Shown in pieces: positions 1-8,901 of a stretch of DNA of 64,000 bases. Source of the stretch: a bacterium YEK0313 (GTDB taxonomy: Bacteria > Pseudomonadota > Alphaproteobacteria > Rhizobiales > Phreatobacteraceae); the NCBI GenBank assembly GCA_000751295.2, contig CCMO02000001.1, forward strand, positions 4,306,615 through 4,370,614. The letters run 5' to 3'. Below the pieces are notes generated by a model. The model was not told where the DNA came from. It saw only the letters and a list, made by a program, of their open reading frames with translations, and made no database searches. Within the stretch, counting starts at the first letter, position 1; each line of letters starts with the position of its first letter. A program made the translations under genes and the position numbers.

Positions 1-28
1 CCACATCGGCAAGAGTCGGTCGGGCCAT
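1..28 (-). CDS. LacI-family transcriptional regulator, N-terminal fragment leaving the window
   Basis: The reverse complement of the first 28 bases starts with ATG and reads MARPTLADV. This is the typical opening of LacI-family DNA-binding domains, where it is followed by the AxxAGVS helix-turn-helix. Only nine codons are visible, so the call rests on that short motif and on the divergent position relative to the ABC-F gene. No clear Shine-Dalgarno sequence precedes the ATG. The regulated genes would lie to the left of the window. Confidence 0.45.
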
Positions 29-159
29 ATCGCTGATCGATAGGCCAGGACGCGAAAATGGGGAAGAGGCCAGGGCCGCTTTGCGCGTCCCGGCCTTCCG
101 TCCGCAGCCGGGATCGCCTAAATGCGCGCCGAGATCCTGTTGAAGAGACGCGTTTAGGT

Positions 160-1782
160 ATGATTCGCCTGGAAAGTATCGGCAAGCAGAACGGCCGGCA
201 GATCATTTTCATCGAGGCTTCGGCCGCCCTGCAGCGCGGCGAGAAGATCGGCCTCGTCGGCCCGAACGGCGCCGGCAAGAGCACCCTGTTCCGCATGATC
301 ACGGGCGAGGAACTGCCCGACGAAGGCCAGATCTCGATCGATCGCGGCGTCACCATCGGCTATTTCAGCCAGGATATCGGCGAGATGTCCGGCCGCAGCG
401 CGGTCGCCGAGGTGATGGACGGCGCGGGGCCGGTCAGCGCGGTCGCGGCCGAGCTGAAGGCGCTGGAAACGGCGATGGGCGATCCTGACCAGGCCGACGC
501 CATGGACACGCTGATCGAGCGCTACGGCGAGGTGCAGGCGCGGTTCGAGGAACTCGGCGGCTATGCGCTGGAGGGCCGGGCGCGCGAGGTCCTGGCCGGC
601 CTCGGCTTCTCCCAGGACATGATGGAGGGCGATGTCGGCAAGCTCTCCGGCGGCTGGAAGATGCGCGTAGGGCTTGCCCGCATCCTGCTGATGCGCCCGG
701 ATGCCATGCTGCTCGACGAGCCGAGCAACCACCTCGATCTCGAAAGCCTGATCTGGCTCGAACAGTTCCTCAAGGACTATGACGGCGCGCTGATGCTGAC
801 CTCGCACGACCGCGAGTTCATGAACCGCATCGTCACCAAGATGATCGAGATCGACGGCGGCAGCCTCACCTCCTATTCCGGCGACTATGCCTTCTACGAG
901 CAGCAGCGCGCCTTGAGCGAAAAGCAGCAGCAGGCGCAGTTCGAGCGCCAGCAGGCCATGCTCGCCAAGGAGATTGCCTTCATCGAGCGCTTCAAGGCGC
1001 GCGCCTCCCATGCCGCCCAGGTGCAGAGCCGGGTGAAGAAGCTCGAAAAGATCGACCGGGTGGAGCCGCCGAAGCGCCGCCAGACCGTGATGTTCGACTT
1101 CCCGCCCGCGCCGCGCTCGGGCGAGGATGTGGCGAGCCTGAAGGGCATCGCCAAGCGGTATGGCGATCGCATCATCTATGACGGCCTCGACTTCCAGGTG
1201 CGCCGGCGCGAACGGTGGTGCGTGCTCGGCGTCAACGGCGCCGGCAAGTCGACGCTGCTGAAGATGGTCGCCGGCGCCAGCGAGCCGGATGCCGGCACCG
1301 CCAGCCTCGGGGCGAGCGTCAAGATGGGCTATTTCGCCCAGCACGCCATGGAGCTGCTCGACGGCGAGCGCACCGTGTTCGAGGCGCTGGAGGGTGAGTT
1401 CCCGCAAGCCGGCCAGGGCTCGCTCCGGGCGCTCGCCGGCTGCTTCGGCTTTTCCGGCGACGATATCGACAAGAAATGCCGGGTCCTGTCGGGCGGCGAG
1501 AAGGCGCGCCTCGTCATGGCGCTGATGCTCTACGATCCGCCGAACTTCCTGGTCCTGGACGAACCGACCAACCACCTGGACATGGCCACCAAGGAAATGC
1601 TGATCGCGGCGCTGTCGAGCTACGAGGGCAGCATGCTGTTCGTCTCGCACGACCGGCATTTCCTCGCCGCCCTGTCGAACCGCGTGCTGGAGCTCACCCC
1701 CGAGGGCGTCCATGCCTATGGCGGCGGCTATACCGAATATGTCGCGCGCACCGGCCAGGAGGCGCCGGGGCTGAGGAGCTGA
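160..1782 (+). CDS. ABC-F family ATPase (ribosome-associated, duplicated ABC domains)
   Basis: A 540-residue soluble protein with two ABC domains and no membrane segment, the hallmark of ABC-F proteins that act on the translating ribosome. Domain 1 has Walker A GPNGAGKST, signature LSGGWKMR and Walker B LLDEPSNHLD. Domain 2 has GVNGAGKST, LSGGEKAR and LVLDEPTNHLD. The linker at about residues 235-330 is rich in Q, E, K and R (EKQQQAQFERQQAMLAKE), as in the P-site tRNA-interaction motif. The ATG at 160 is preferred because the domain begins there (MIRLESIGK); the frame is open back to 58, but those extra residues look non-homologous. The cupin gene follows one base after its stop. The subtype (Uup, YheS, EttA or other) was not settled. 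Confidence 0.93.
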   Translation: MIRLESIGKQNGRQIIFIEASAALQRGEKIGLVGPNGAGKSTLFRMITGEELPDEGQISIDRGVTIGYFSQDIGEMSGRSAVAEVMDGAGPVSAVAAELKALETAMGDPDQADAMDTLIERYGEVQARFEELGGYALEGRAREVLAGLGFSQDMMEGDVGKLSGGWKMRVGLARILLMRPDAMLLDEPSNHLDLESLIWLEQFLKDYDGALMLTSHDREFMNRIVTKMIEIDGGSLTSYSGDYAFYEQQRALSEKQQQAQFERQQAMLAKEIAFIERFKARASHAAQVQSRVKKLEKIDRVEPPKRRQTVMFDFPPAPRSGEDVASLKGIAKRYGDRIIYDGLDFQVRRRERWCVLGVNGAGKSTLLKMVAGASEPDAGTASLGASVKMGYFAQHAMELLDGERTVFEALEGEFPQAGQGSLRALAGCFGFSGDDIDKKCRVLSGGEKARLVMALMLYDPPNFLVLDEPTNHLDMATKEMLIAALSSYEGSMLFVSHDRHFLAALSNRVLELTPEGVHAYGGGYTEYVARTGQEAPGLRS

Positions 1783-1783
1783 C

Positions 1784-2113
1784 GTGAGGGAGATCCCGGT
1801 GGCCAATCTGTTCGACGACCTGCCCGACGGCGCGGCGGCGGAACTCTTCACGGAGATCCTGAACCGGCCGGGCCTGCGCATCGAGCGGATCGTCTCCACC
1901 GGCCAGACGACCCCTGAAGATCAGCCCTACGACCAGGACCATGACGAATGGGTCCTGGTGCTGAAGGGCGCGGCGCGGCTCTGGCTGGACGGCCGGGGCG
2001 AAACCGATCTCGGGCCGGGCGACCACCTGTTCATTCCCGCGCGCTGCCGCCACCGCGTCGTCTGGACGGCCACGAGCGAGCCGACCGTCTGGCTCGCCGT
2101 CCATTACGGCTGA
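1784..2113 (+). CDS. Small single-domain cupin protein
   Basis: A 109-residue protein made of one cupin barrel. The first conserved motif is around DQDHDEWVLVLKGAARLWLDG, and the second around GPGDHLFIPARCRHRVVW, whose His and neighbouring residues would bind a metal. The GTG start at 1784 is chosen because AGGAG (1774-1778) lies five bases before it inside the end of the ABC-F gene, so the two are probably co-transcribed and translationally coupled. Stand-alone cupins of this size include isomerases, dioxygenases and sugar- or metal-binding proteins. Nothing in the sequence fixes a substrate. Confidence 0.85.
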   Translation: MREIPVANLFDDLPDGAAAELFTEILNRPGLRIERIVSTGQTTPEDQPYDQDHDEWVLVLKGAARLWLDGRGETDLGPGDHLFIPARCRHRVVWTATSEPTVWLAVHYG

Positions 2114-2195
2114 CCGGCGGCCCCCCGCCATTCGCCTTCCTTGCGCCCGGCACTGGAAAATTGAGACAGTGGCTTTTTTGCAGGAGACCAAGCCA

Positions 2196-2969
2196 ATGAC
2201 CGGGGAAGCGACTTCACCCGTGCTGACCGAAACGCGAGGCGCGGTTCTGATCATCACGCTCAATCGCCCCGAGGCGAAGAACGCCGTCAATGCGGCGCTC
2301 GCCGAAGGCATGGCCGCGGCCATCGACCGGCTCGATTCCGACGACGCGCTCACCGTCGGCATCATCACCGGCGCGGGCGGCACCTTCTGCTCCGGCATGG
2401 ACCTCAAGGCGTTCCTGCGCGGCGAGCGCCCGTCCATCCCGGGGCGCGGCTTTGCCGGCCTGACCGAAGCCCTGCCGAAGAAGCCGCTGATCGCGGCGGT
2501 CGATGGCTACGCGCTGGCCGGGGGCATGGAAGTGGCGCTCTCCTGCGACCTGATCGTCGCAAACAGGGGCGCCAAGTTCGGCATCCCCGAGGTGAAGCGG
2601 GGGCTGACCGCCGCTGCCGGCGGGCTGATCCGCATGCCCCGGCAGATGCCGGTCCGCATTGCCATGGAATATGCGCTGACCGGGGAATTCTTCACGGCGG
2701 AACGCGCCCATCAGCTCGGCATCATCAACCGGCTGACGGAAGGGCCCGCACTGGAAGCCGCGCTCGAACTGGCGGCGGCGATCGCCGCCAATGGTCCGCT
2801 CGCCGTCAGGGCTTCGAAGCAGGTGATCGCGGAATCTCGCCTCTGGCCGGAAGACCAGATGTGGGCGCGGCAGCAGGAGATCGTCGGCCCCATCTTCACC
2901 TCCGAAGATGCCCGCGAGGGCGCCACGGCCTTTGCCGAAAAGCGCGCGCCGAACTGGCGAGGCCGGTAA
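2196..2969 (+). CDS. Enoyl-CoA hydratase/isomerase (crotonase family)
   Basis: A 257-residue crotonase-fold protein expected to act on a CoA thioester in fatty-acid or amino-acid breakdown. The oxyanion-hole segment GAGGTFCSGMDLKAF is at about residues 59-73. The second conserved block YALAGGMEVALSCDLIVA includes Glu112, and FGIPEVKRG includes Glu132; these are the two acidic positions used by true hydratases. The start at 2196 has AGGAG at 2182-2186, nine bases upstream; a GTG at 2169 in the same frame lacks such a site. There is no operon partner, because the next gene is convergent with an 18-base gap. Hydratase is more likely than isomerase because both Glu residues are present. Confidence 0.9.
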   Translation: MTGEATSPVLTETRGAVLIITLNRPEAKNAVNAALAEGMAAAIDRLDSDDALTVGIITGAGGTFCSGMDLKAFLRGERPSIPGRGFAGLTEALPKKPLIAAVDGYALAGGMEVALSCDLIVANRGAKFGIPEVKRGLTAAAGGLIRMPRQMPVRIAMEYALTGEFFTAERAHQLGIINRLTEGPALEAALELAAAIAANGPLAVRASKQVIAESRLWPEDQMWARQQEIVGPIFTSEDAREGATAFAEKRAPNWRGR

Positions 2970-2987
2970 GGAGCGCGGCGCCGCGAT

Positions 2988-3605
2988 TCAGAGCCCGACG
3001 GCAACAGTGGCCAGCAGCAGCAGTGCGAAAGCGATGTTGATCACGCGCGCAGCGACGGGATGGCGCAGCAGCCGCGCGAAGCTCGCTCCCGCAACCAGCC
3101 ACACGACATGGATGACGACGATCATCGCCGTTAGCACCGCGATCTTGACGCCGGCTTCGGCGAGCGGCGGCATGCCGGCAAGACGCGTGCCGGCATAGAC
3201 CGCGGCGATCGCGACATAGGCCTTGGGATTGGCCACGGCCAGCAGCAGGCCGCCCACGAGTGAAGGCGCGGCCCCTGCCCGGCTCTCGTCCGACAAGGGC
3301 GGCGCCATGGCGATGCGGATGGCGAGATAGACGATATAGGCGACCGAAAGCCAGAGCAGCACGGGCGCCAGCCGCGGCTGCGACATCAGGAGCGAGACGA
3401 GCCCGGCCGCGACCGCCAGCAGCACCGCCGTGGTGCCGAGGATCAGCCCGGCCACATAGGCCGACGAACGCCTGAGACCGAAGGCCGCGCCCATCGCCGT
3501 GGCACTGACCGTCGCAGGCCCCGGGCTGCCCATGACGACGAGCGCGGCGAGCGCCAGGCCGGCGAGCGGCTGCACGAGCCCCACCGTCGCATTCACCGTC
3601 TCCAT
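2988..3605 (-). CDS. LysE/RhtB-family amino-acid exporter
   Basis: A 205-residue inner-membrane protein with about six hydrophobic segments. The N-terminal part reads VVMGSPGPATVSATAMG, matching the conserved PGP motif of LysE/RhtB exporters, which drive out amino acids or their analogues using the proton gradient. The start is the ATG at 3605 (METVNATVG), where the family homology begins; the longer open frame upstream is Arg-rich and not membrane-like. The gene is tail-to-tail with the crotonase gene. The substrate cannot be deduced. Confidence 0.9.
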   Translation of the reverse strand: METVNATVGLVQPLAGLALAALVVMGSPGPATVSATAMGAAFGLRRSSAYVAGLILGTTAVLLAVAAGLVSLLMSQPRLAPVLLWLSVAYIVYLAIRIAMAPPLSDESRAGAAPSLVGGLLLAVANPKAYVAIAAVYAGTRLAGMPPLAEAGVKIAVLTAMIVVIHVVWLVAGASFARLLRHPVAARVINIAFALLLLATVAVGL

Positions 3606-3747
3606 GACCCGGCCTCCATCCCGAACGCACGGCATGGTGGACCTCTCGCTGGCCGGCGTCTTGAAGGATCGTGCGGCCGCGGTCCCATGGCGCTTTCGCG
3701 CGACGAGGGCACCGGCGCGCGTGACGGAGACGTGTCGGCGCGGAACC

Positions 3748-4851
3748 CTAGGCTTCGAGCAGGAAACCGCCGTCGGCAAGGCTCCGGCCGTTGACCAGGA
3801 GCTCGACGCGGTGGTGGCCGGCATGGTGCTTGCGCGTGGTGAAATCGCGAATGACCTGGCTGATCGCCACGGTCTCTTGCCTCCCCGGCGCCAGCACGAT
3901 CTCTTTCAGCTTGAAGACCTTGGGCGCGGCGCGGCCGTTCTTTTTGACGTAGTGCACGGCATAGTCGACGATCAGCTTCTGCGGCGTGGCCGCGGTCGAG
4001 ACGAGCCTTGCCGACAGGCTCATGCGCTCGCCGAGGACGAGCCGCGCCGGCGCCACCGCGAAATCGGCGACACGCACCTGCGCCGCGCTCCCGGCCCCCA
4101 TCAGCTCCAGCGCCTCGGCGTCGCCGCGCTTGATCAGGGTCCTCAGCGCCTGCCGGACGATCCAGGCCGTATGCGGCTGCGTCCGCGGCCAGCCTGCCAG
4201 CCGGGCGAGCACCCAGGCCGGATGATCCTTGGTGACGTCGTTGAAATGATTGGCCACCGACTTGCGCACATAGAGGCTCGGATCGGCCCTCAGCGCATCG
4301 AGGATCGGCCAGGCGCGGTTCGGATCCTCCATGAGCGGCCGCAGCTGGAACGACCAGGGCAGCCGCGGCCTGGCGCCTTCGCTGGCGAGGCGCCGGACAT
4401 GCTCGTTCTCGTCCTCCGCCCAGGCCGTCATCACGGCCAGGGTGCGGTCGAGATCGCGGATGAGGAAATGCCGGATCGCAAATTCCGCCGAGCCGAAGCG
4501 GGTGAAAAAGGCGAGCGCCGCCATCGATGCGTCGAAGCGGTCCTGCCCGTAGAGCGCGACATACTCGGCGAGGGCGATGGCCGCGAAACCATGCTCGATG
4601 CGCGGCGCCAGCGCCCGCAGGGTGTCCAAATTGGCCTCGAAGGAACCCGGCAGCGTCGCATGAAAGGTTTCGGCGACGTGCCTCAATCGCTGCATGATGC
4701 TGAGATCGTCGAGCCCGTCGCAGGCGAGCGCGAGAAAGCGCCCGGCATCGAAGCCGCGCGCGATCGCCTGCGTCTCGGCGGCAAAATGCTCCAGCCGGGC
4801 GCGGTTGAAGATTTCTTTCAGCGCGGGCGCGCCGGCCGATGCGTCGGACAT
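3748..4851 (-). CDS. AlkC-type DNA alkylation repair glycosylase
   Basis: A 367-residue protein. Residues about 1-250 are alpha-helical HEAT-like repeats (for example AFFTRFGSAEFAIRHFLI, AEDENEHVRRLASEG, DPSLYVRKSVANHFNDVTKDHP), the scaffold of AlkC/AlkD glycosylases. Residues about 255-367 are a beta-rich region (VRVADFAVAPARLVLGE to the end) that fits the immunoglobulin-like domain known for AlkC but not AlkD. AlkC enzymes remove 3-methyladenine-type lesions without flipping the base out. The ATG at 4851 has GAGG about ten bases upstream. The gene stands alone. AlkC is preferred over AlkD because of the C-terminal domain, but I cannot align catalytic residues without a reference. Confidence 0.8.
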   Translation of the reverse strand: MSDASAGAPALKEIFNRARLEHFAAETQAIARGFDAGRFLALACDGLDDLSIMQRLRHVAETFHATLPGSFEANLDTLRALAPRIEHGFAAIALAEYVALYGQDRFDASMAALAFFTRFGSAEFAIRHFLIRDLDRTLAVMTAWAEDENEHVRRLASEGARPRLPWSFQLRPLMEDPNRAWPILDALRADPSLYVRKSVANHFNDVTKDHPAWVLARLAGWPRTQPHTAWIVRQALRTLIKRGDAEALELMGAGSAAQVRVADFAVAPARLVLGERMSLSARLVSTAATPQKLIVDYAVHYVKKNGRAAPKVFKLKEIVLAPGRQETVAISQVIRDFTTRKHHAGHHRVELLVNGRSLADGGFLLEA

Positions 4852-5045
4852 GCTGGTCCTCGGAAGACGGGAGCTGCGCATAAGACGCGATTCCGCACGC
4901 GCCGTCGCCGGCCATGCGTCGAAGCCGCCGCGCTGCCGACCTGTCTCTCGGCCACGGTGACGCCGGGCGGTGCGCGGTTCATCATGCCGCAAGCCTGCCG
5001 TTCCGACCGCCGGCTTCGACATCGAACATGCCAGGGGAGATCACC

Positions 5046-5483
5046 TTGACCCGATTGCCGGGACGGCTGCAGCACCATCCCTTCGCCGACATGATCAGGC
5101 TGCGCATCGATGCCCAGGGCGGGGGGCGCAGCACCTGCTCGATCGAGATCGTCCCCGAGATCCACCACAATCCGCACGACGTGACCCACGGCGCGGTGCT
5201 CTACGCGCTGGCCGATACCGGCATGGGCGTGGCGCTCTACCCGACCCTCGAAGCCGGCGAGAGCTGCGCCACCATCGAGATCAAGATGACCTATTTCCGT
5301 CCGGCCCGGGCCGGCCTGGTGCGCTGCGAGACCGAGCTTTTGAATCGCGGCCGCAACATCGCCAATCTCGATTCGCGCCTCTACCTGGACGACAAGCTGA
5401 TCGCCCAGGCCAACGGCAACTACGCCATCCTGAGGCCGCGGCCGCAGGATCCGAAGACGAGCGCGGCGGAAGATCTGCTGTAG
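5046..5483 (+). CDS. PaaI-type hotdog thioesterase
   Basis: A 145-residue single hotdog domain. HHNPHDVTHGAVLYALADT carries the conserved HGA-x(3)-LAD block of PaaI/YdiI acyl-CoA thioesterases, followed by the beta-strand segment CATIEIKMTYFRPARAG. It would hydrolyse an aryl- or acyl-CoA thioester. The TTG at 5046 is chosen because AGGGGAGA (5033-5040) sits at ideal spacing before it. An ATG at 5028 in the same frame has no ribosome-binding site and would add six residues. The gene is divergent from the AlkC gene and isolated, so its pathway is unknown. Confidence 0.87.
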   Translation: MTRLPGRLQHHPFADMIRLRIDAQGGGRSTCSIEIVPEIHHNPHDVTHGAVLYALADTGMGVALYPTLEAGESCATIEIKMTYFRPARAGLVRCETELLNRGRNIANLDSRLYLDDKLIAQANGNYAILRPRPQDPKTSAAEDLL

Positions 5484-5615
5484 GGGCCCAAAGACACGGC
5501 GATTGACTTATCCGCGAAATGGAGCCGAAATAGCTTCAAAATTGCATGCCGGCGACAGAGAACGCTTCTCTCATCGCGAAAATCGGCACGAAATCCAGCC
5601 AAACTGGTGACGGGC

Positions 5616-6575
5616 ATGATGGCATCCCAGGGACCGCATCACGCCGATCTCGTCTATGCGACGCTGAGCGACAGGGCCGCGGCGGCCCAGTCGGCGGTGG
5701 CTGCCTCCTGGTCCCGGTCCCTGCGCAAGCACGGCCTCGACCCCAATCACGACCGGCCGCCACGGCGCCTCAGCGGCGCGGAATTTGCGTTCGCTTTCGA
5801 ACGGCTCGAGCATCTCGTCCGTCTCGCGCAGCCGGCGATCGACCGGCTGTTCCAGGCGGTCGGAGAGGCCGGCTGCTGCGTGCTCCTGACCGACGGCGCG
5901 GGCGTGCCGCTCGACCGGCGTGGCGTCGCCGGCGATGATGTCGACTTCCTCGGCTACGGACTTTGGACCGGCATGGTCTGGAGCGAGGCCAGCGAAGGCA
6001 CCAACGGCGTCGGCACATGCCTTGCCGAGGGCCGGCCGCTGACCATCCATCGCGACCAGCATTTCCTCACCCGCAATATCGGATTGAGCTGCACCGTCGC
6101 ACCGATCTTCGATGCCGACGGCCGGCTTGCCGGCGCCCTCGACGTGTCGACCTGTCGTTCGGACCTGACGCCTGCCATGCTGAAGCTGATCGCGGCGGCG
6201 ACGGGCGACGCGGCGCACCGGATCGAGGCGCGCCATTTCCGCGAGACCTACCGCCACGCCCGCGTCGTGGTCGGCCCGGACAATGGTCGCGGCGCCAACG
6301 GGCTTCTCGCCGTCGACCGCGAGGACCTGGTGATCGGCGCGAACCGGGCCGCGCGCATGGCCTACGGCCTGACGGAAGCGCGCCTCGCCCGGCCCTTCCC
6401 GGCCGACGATCTCCTCGCCGAAAGGGCTGCCGAGGACCACCAGGCCTTCGCCGCCGCCGAGCGCGGCGCCGTGCAGCGCGCTCTGGCCCGTGCCGGCGGC
6501 AATGTCTCGGCCGCCGCCCGCCGCGCCACGTTGCACCGCAAGCTCGCCCGCCTCGGGCGCGAAGGCGGCCGCTAG
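5616..6575 (+). CDS. AcoR-like regulator with GAF domain but no AAA+ domain
   Basis: A 319-residue cytoplasmic regulator. The N-terminal half resembles the sensory region of AcoR-type activators (SWSRSLRKHGLDPNHDRPP, then a GAF domain with EASEGTNGVGTCLAEGRPLTIHRDQHF). The C-terminus has a Fis-like block, AGGNVSAAARR then TLHRKLARLG. The sigma-54-interacting AAA+ ATPase usually found between these parts (about 230 residues, with GAFTGA) is absent. In the Fis block about six residues of the usual turn and recognition helix (LGISRS-like) are missing between AARR and TLHRK. It precedes an aldehyde dehydrogenase gene, the usual partner of AcoR-type regulators. It could bind aldehyde or alcohol and act as a simple DNA-binding switch, or be decaying. 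The start (ATG at 5616 or 5619, GTG at 5607) is uncertain. Confidence 0.8.
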   Translation: MMASQGPHHADLVYATLSDRAAAAQSAVAASWSRSLRKHGLDPNHDRPPRRLSGAEFAFAFERLEHLVRLAQPAIDRLFQAVGEAGCCVLLTDGAGVPLDRRGVAGDDVDFLGYGLWTGMVWSEASEGTNGVGTCLAEGRPLTIHRDQHFLTRNIGLSCTVAPIFDADGRLAGALDVSTCRSDLTPAMLKLIAAATGDAAHRIEARHFRETYRHARVVVGPDNGRGANGLLAVDREDLVIGANRAARMAYGLTEARLARPFPADDLLAERAAEDHQAFAAAERGAVQRALARAGGNVSAAARRATLHRKLARLGREGGR

Positions 6576-6615
6576 CCGTCCCGCGCCCGCCGCGGGGCAG
6601 AGCCGCCACCGGCGA

Positions 6616-6639
6616 ATGTGTCGCAATCCTGCGACACAT
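6616..6639. promoter_or_regulatory. Perfect inverted repeat, probable regulator site of the aldehyde dehydrogenase gene
   Basis: ATGTGTCGCA and TGCGACACAT form perfect 10-bp arms around the spacer ATCC. The site lies 105 bases before the aldehyde dehydrogenase start and 40 bases after the regulator stop. Fis-type activators bind such dyads upstream of their target promoters. The adjacent regulator is the obvious candidate to bind it, but that is inference. I found no convincing -24/-12 sigma-54 promoter between the dyad and the start codon. Confidence 0.6.
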
Positions 6640-6744
6640 CGCCCGCCCTGCCTGCGGCCGCCCGGCTGACGGCGCCCGCGGCCACGGCCGATCCTCCAGC
6701 CATTGCCGAAGGCCTTGCGCCCCGGCACACGTCTGGAGGAAACC

Positions 6745-8262
<1,518 letters not shown>

Positions 8263-8328
8263 TCCGTCCCCCGACCGCCCGGCCCCGCCGGGCGGCCCTG
8301 CCCGGTACGGCACCTCCCGATCCCCGTC

Positions 8329-8349
8329 GGCCCCGTGCCGGGCCTTTTT
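8329..8349 (+). terminator. Rho-independent terminator-like hairpin between aldehyde dehydrogenase and DUF779 genes
   Basis: GGCCC (8329-8333) pairs with GGGCC (8340-8344) across a six-base loop and is followed directly by TTTTT (8345-8349). It lies 66 bases after the dehydrogenase stop and 20 bases before the DUF779 start, so it may lower, rather than fully stop, transcription into the DUF779 gene. Confidence 0.5.
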
Positions 8350-8368
8350 GCCGGCAAGCGAGCTCCCC

Positions 8369-8767
8369 ATGACCGAGGCGTCCCTCGACCGCGTGACCGC
8401 CACGCAGGCGGCTCTCGACCTCATCGGCGAATTGCAGGCGGCGCACGGGCCGATCCTGTTTCACCAGTCCGGCGGCTGCTGCGATGGCTCCTCGCCGATG
8501 TGCTACCCGCAGGGCGATTTCCTGATCGGCGACAGCGACGTCCGGCTCGGCGAGATCGGCGGCGCGCCGGTCTATATCGGCGCGGCCCAATATGCGCTCT
8601 GGCGCCACACCCAGCTGATCATCGATGTCGTGCCCGGCCGCGGCGGCATGTTCTCGCTCGACAACGGCACGGAGCGGCGCTTCATCACCCGTTCGCGCGC
8701 CTTTTCCGGCGCCGAGATGTGCCGCCTCGACCGCGGTCCCGCACCTGAGCCGCCGTCGCTGTCGTGA
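8369..8767 (+). CDS. DUF779 protein (aldehyde dehydrogenase-associated)
   Basis: A 132-residue protein of the DUF779 family, which is usually encoded beside ExaC/AcoD-type aldehyde dehydrogenases, as here. The diagnostic segment is ILFHQSGGCCDGSSPMCYP, with a Cys pair and a third Cys, followed by GDFLIGDSDVRLGEI and a late Cys in GAEMCRL. The clustered cysteines suggest metal or thiol chemistry, but no reaction is established. The ATG at 8369 is the only sensible start and its ribosome-binding site is weak, consistent with low expression behind the hairpin at 8329-8349. Confidence 0.9.
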   Translation: MTEASLDRVTATQAALDLIGELQAAHGPILFHQSGGCCDGSSPMCYPQGDFLIGDSDVRLGEIGGAPVYIGAAQYALWRHTQLIIDVVPGRGGMFSLDNGTERRFITRSRAFSGAEMCRLDRGPAPEPPSLS

Positions 8768-8901
8768 CAGTGTCAAGAACTTCTGGTCAGCCCTGACGTT
8801 GCAAGTGTTGACCCGGCTAAGCCGAATCGGCACGGCCGGTGCCCTGGCCGGCGCCGACGCGCTGCATCGGCCGTCCGGTCGCCTTGGACAACCGTGTTAG
8901 G

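Noticed and set aside
154..1899. A 581-codon open frame antisense to the ABC-F gene
   Set aside because: The ABC-F gene has both sets of ABC motifs; the opposite frame has none and no ribosome-binding site.
6640..6744. A sigma-54 (-24/-12) promoter before the aldehyde dehydrogenase gene
   Set aside because: No segment has GG and GC at the right 10-base spacing with the surrounding consensus, and the adjacent regulator lacks the AAA+ domain needed for sigma-54.
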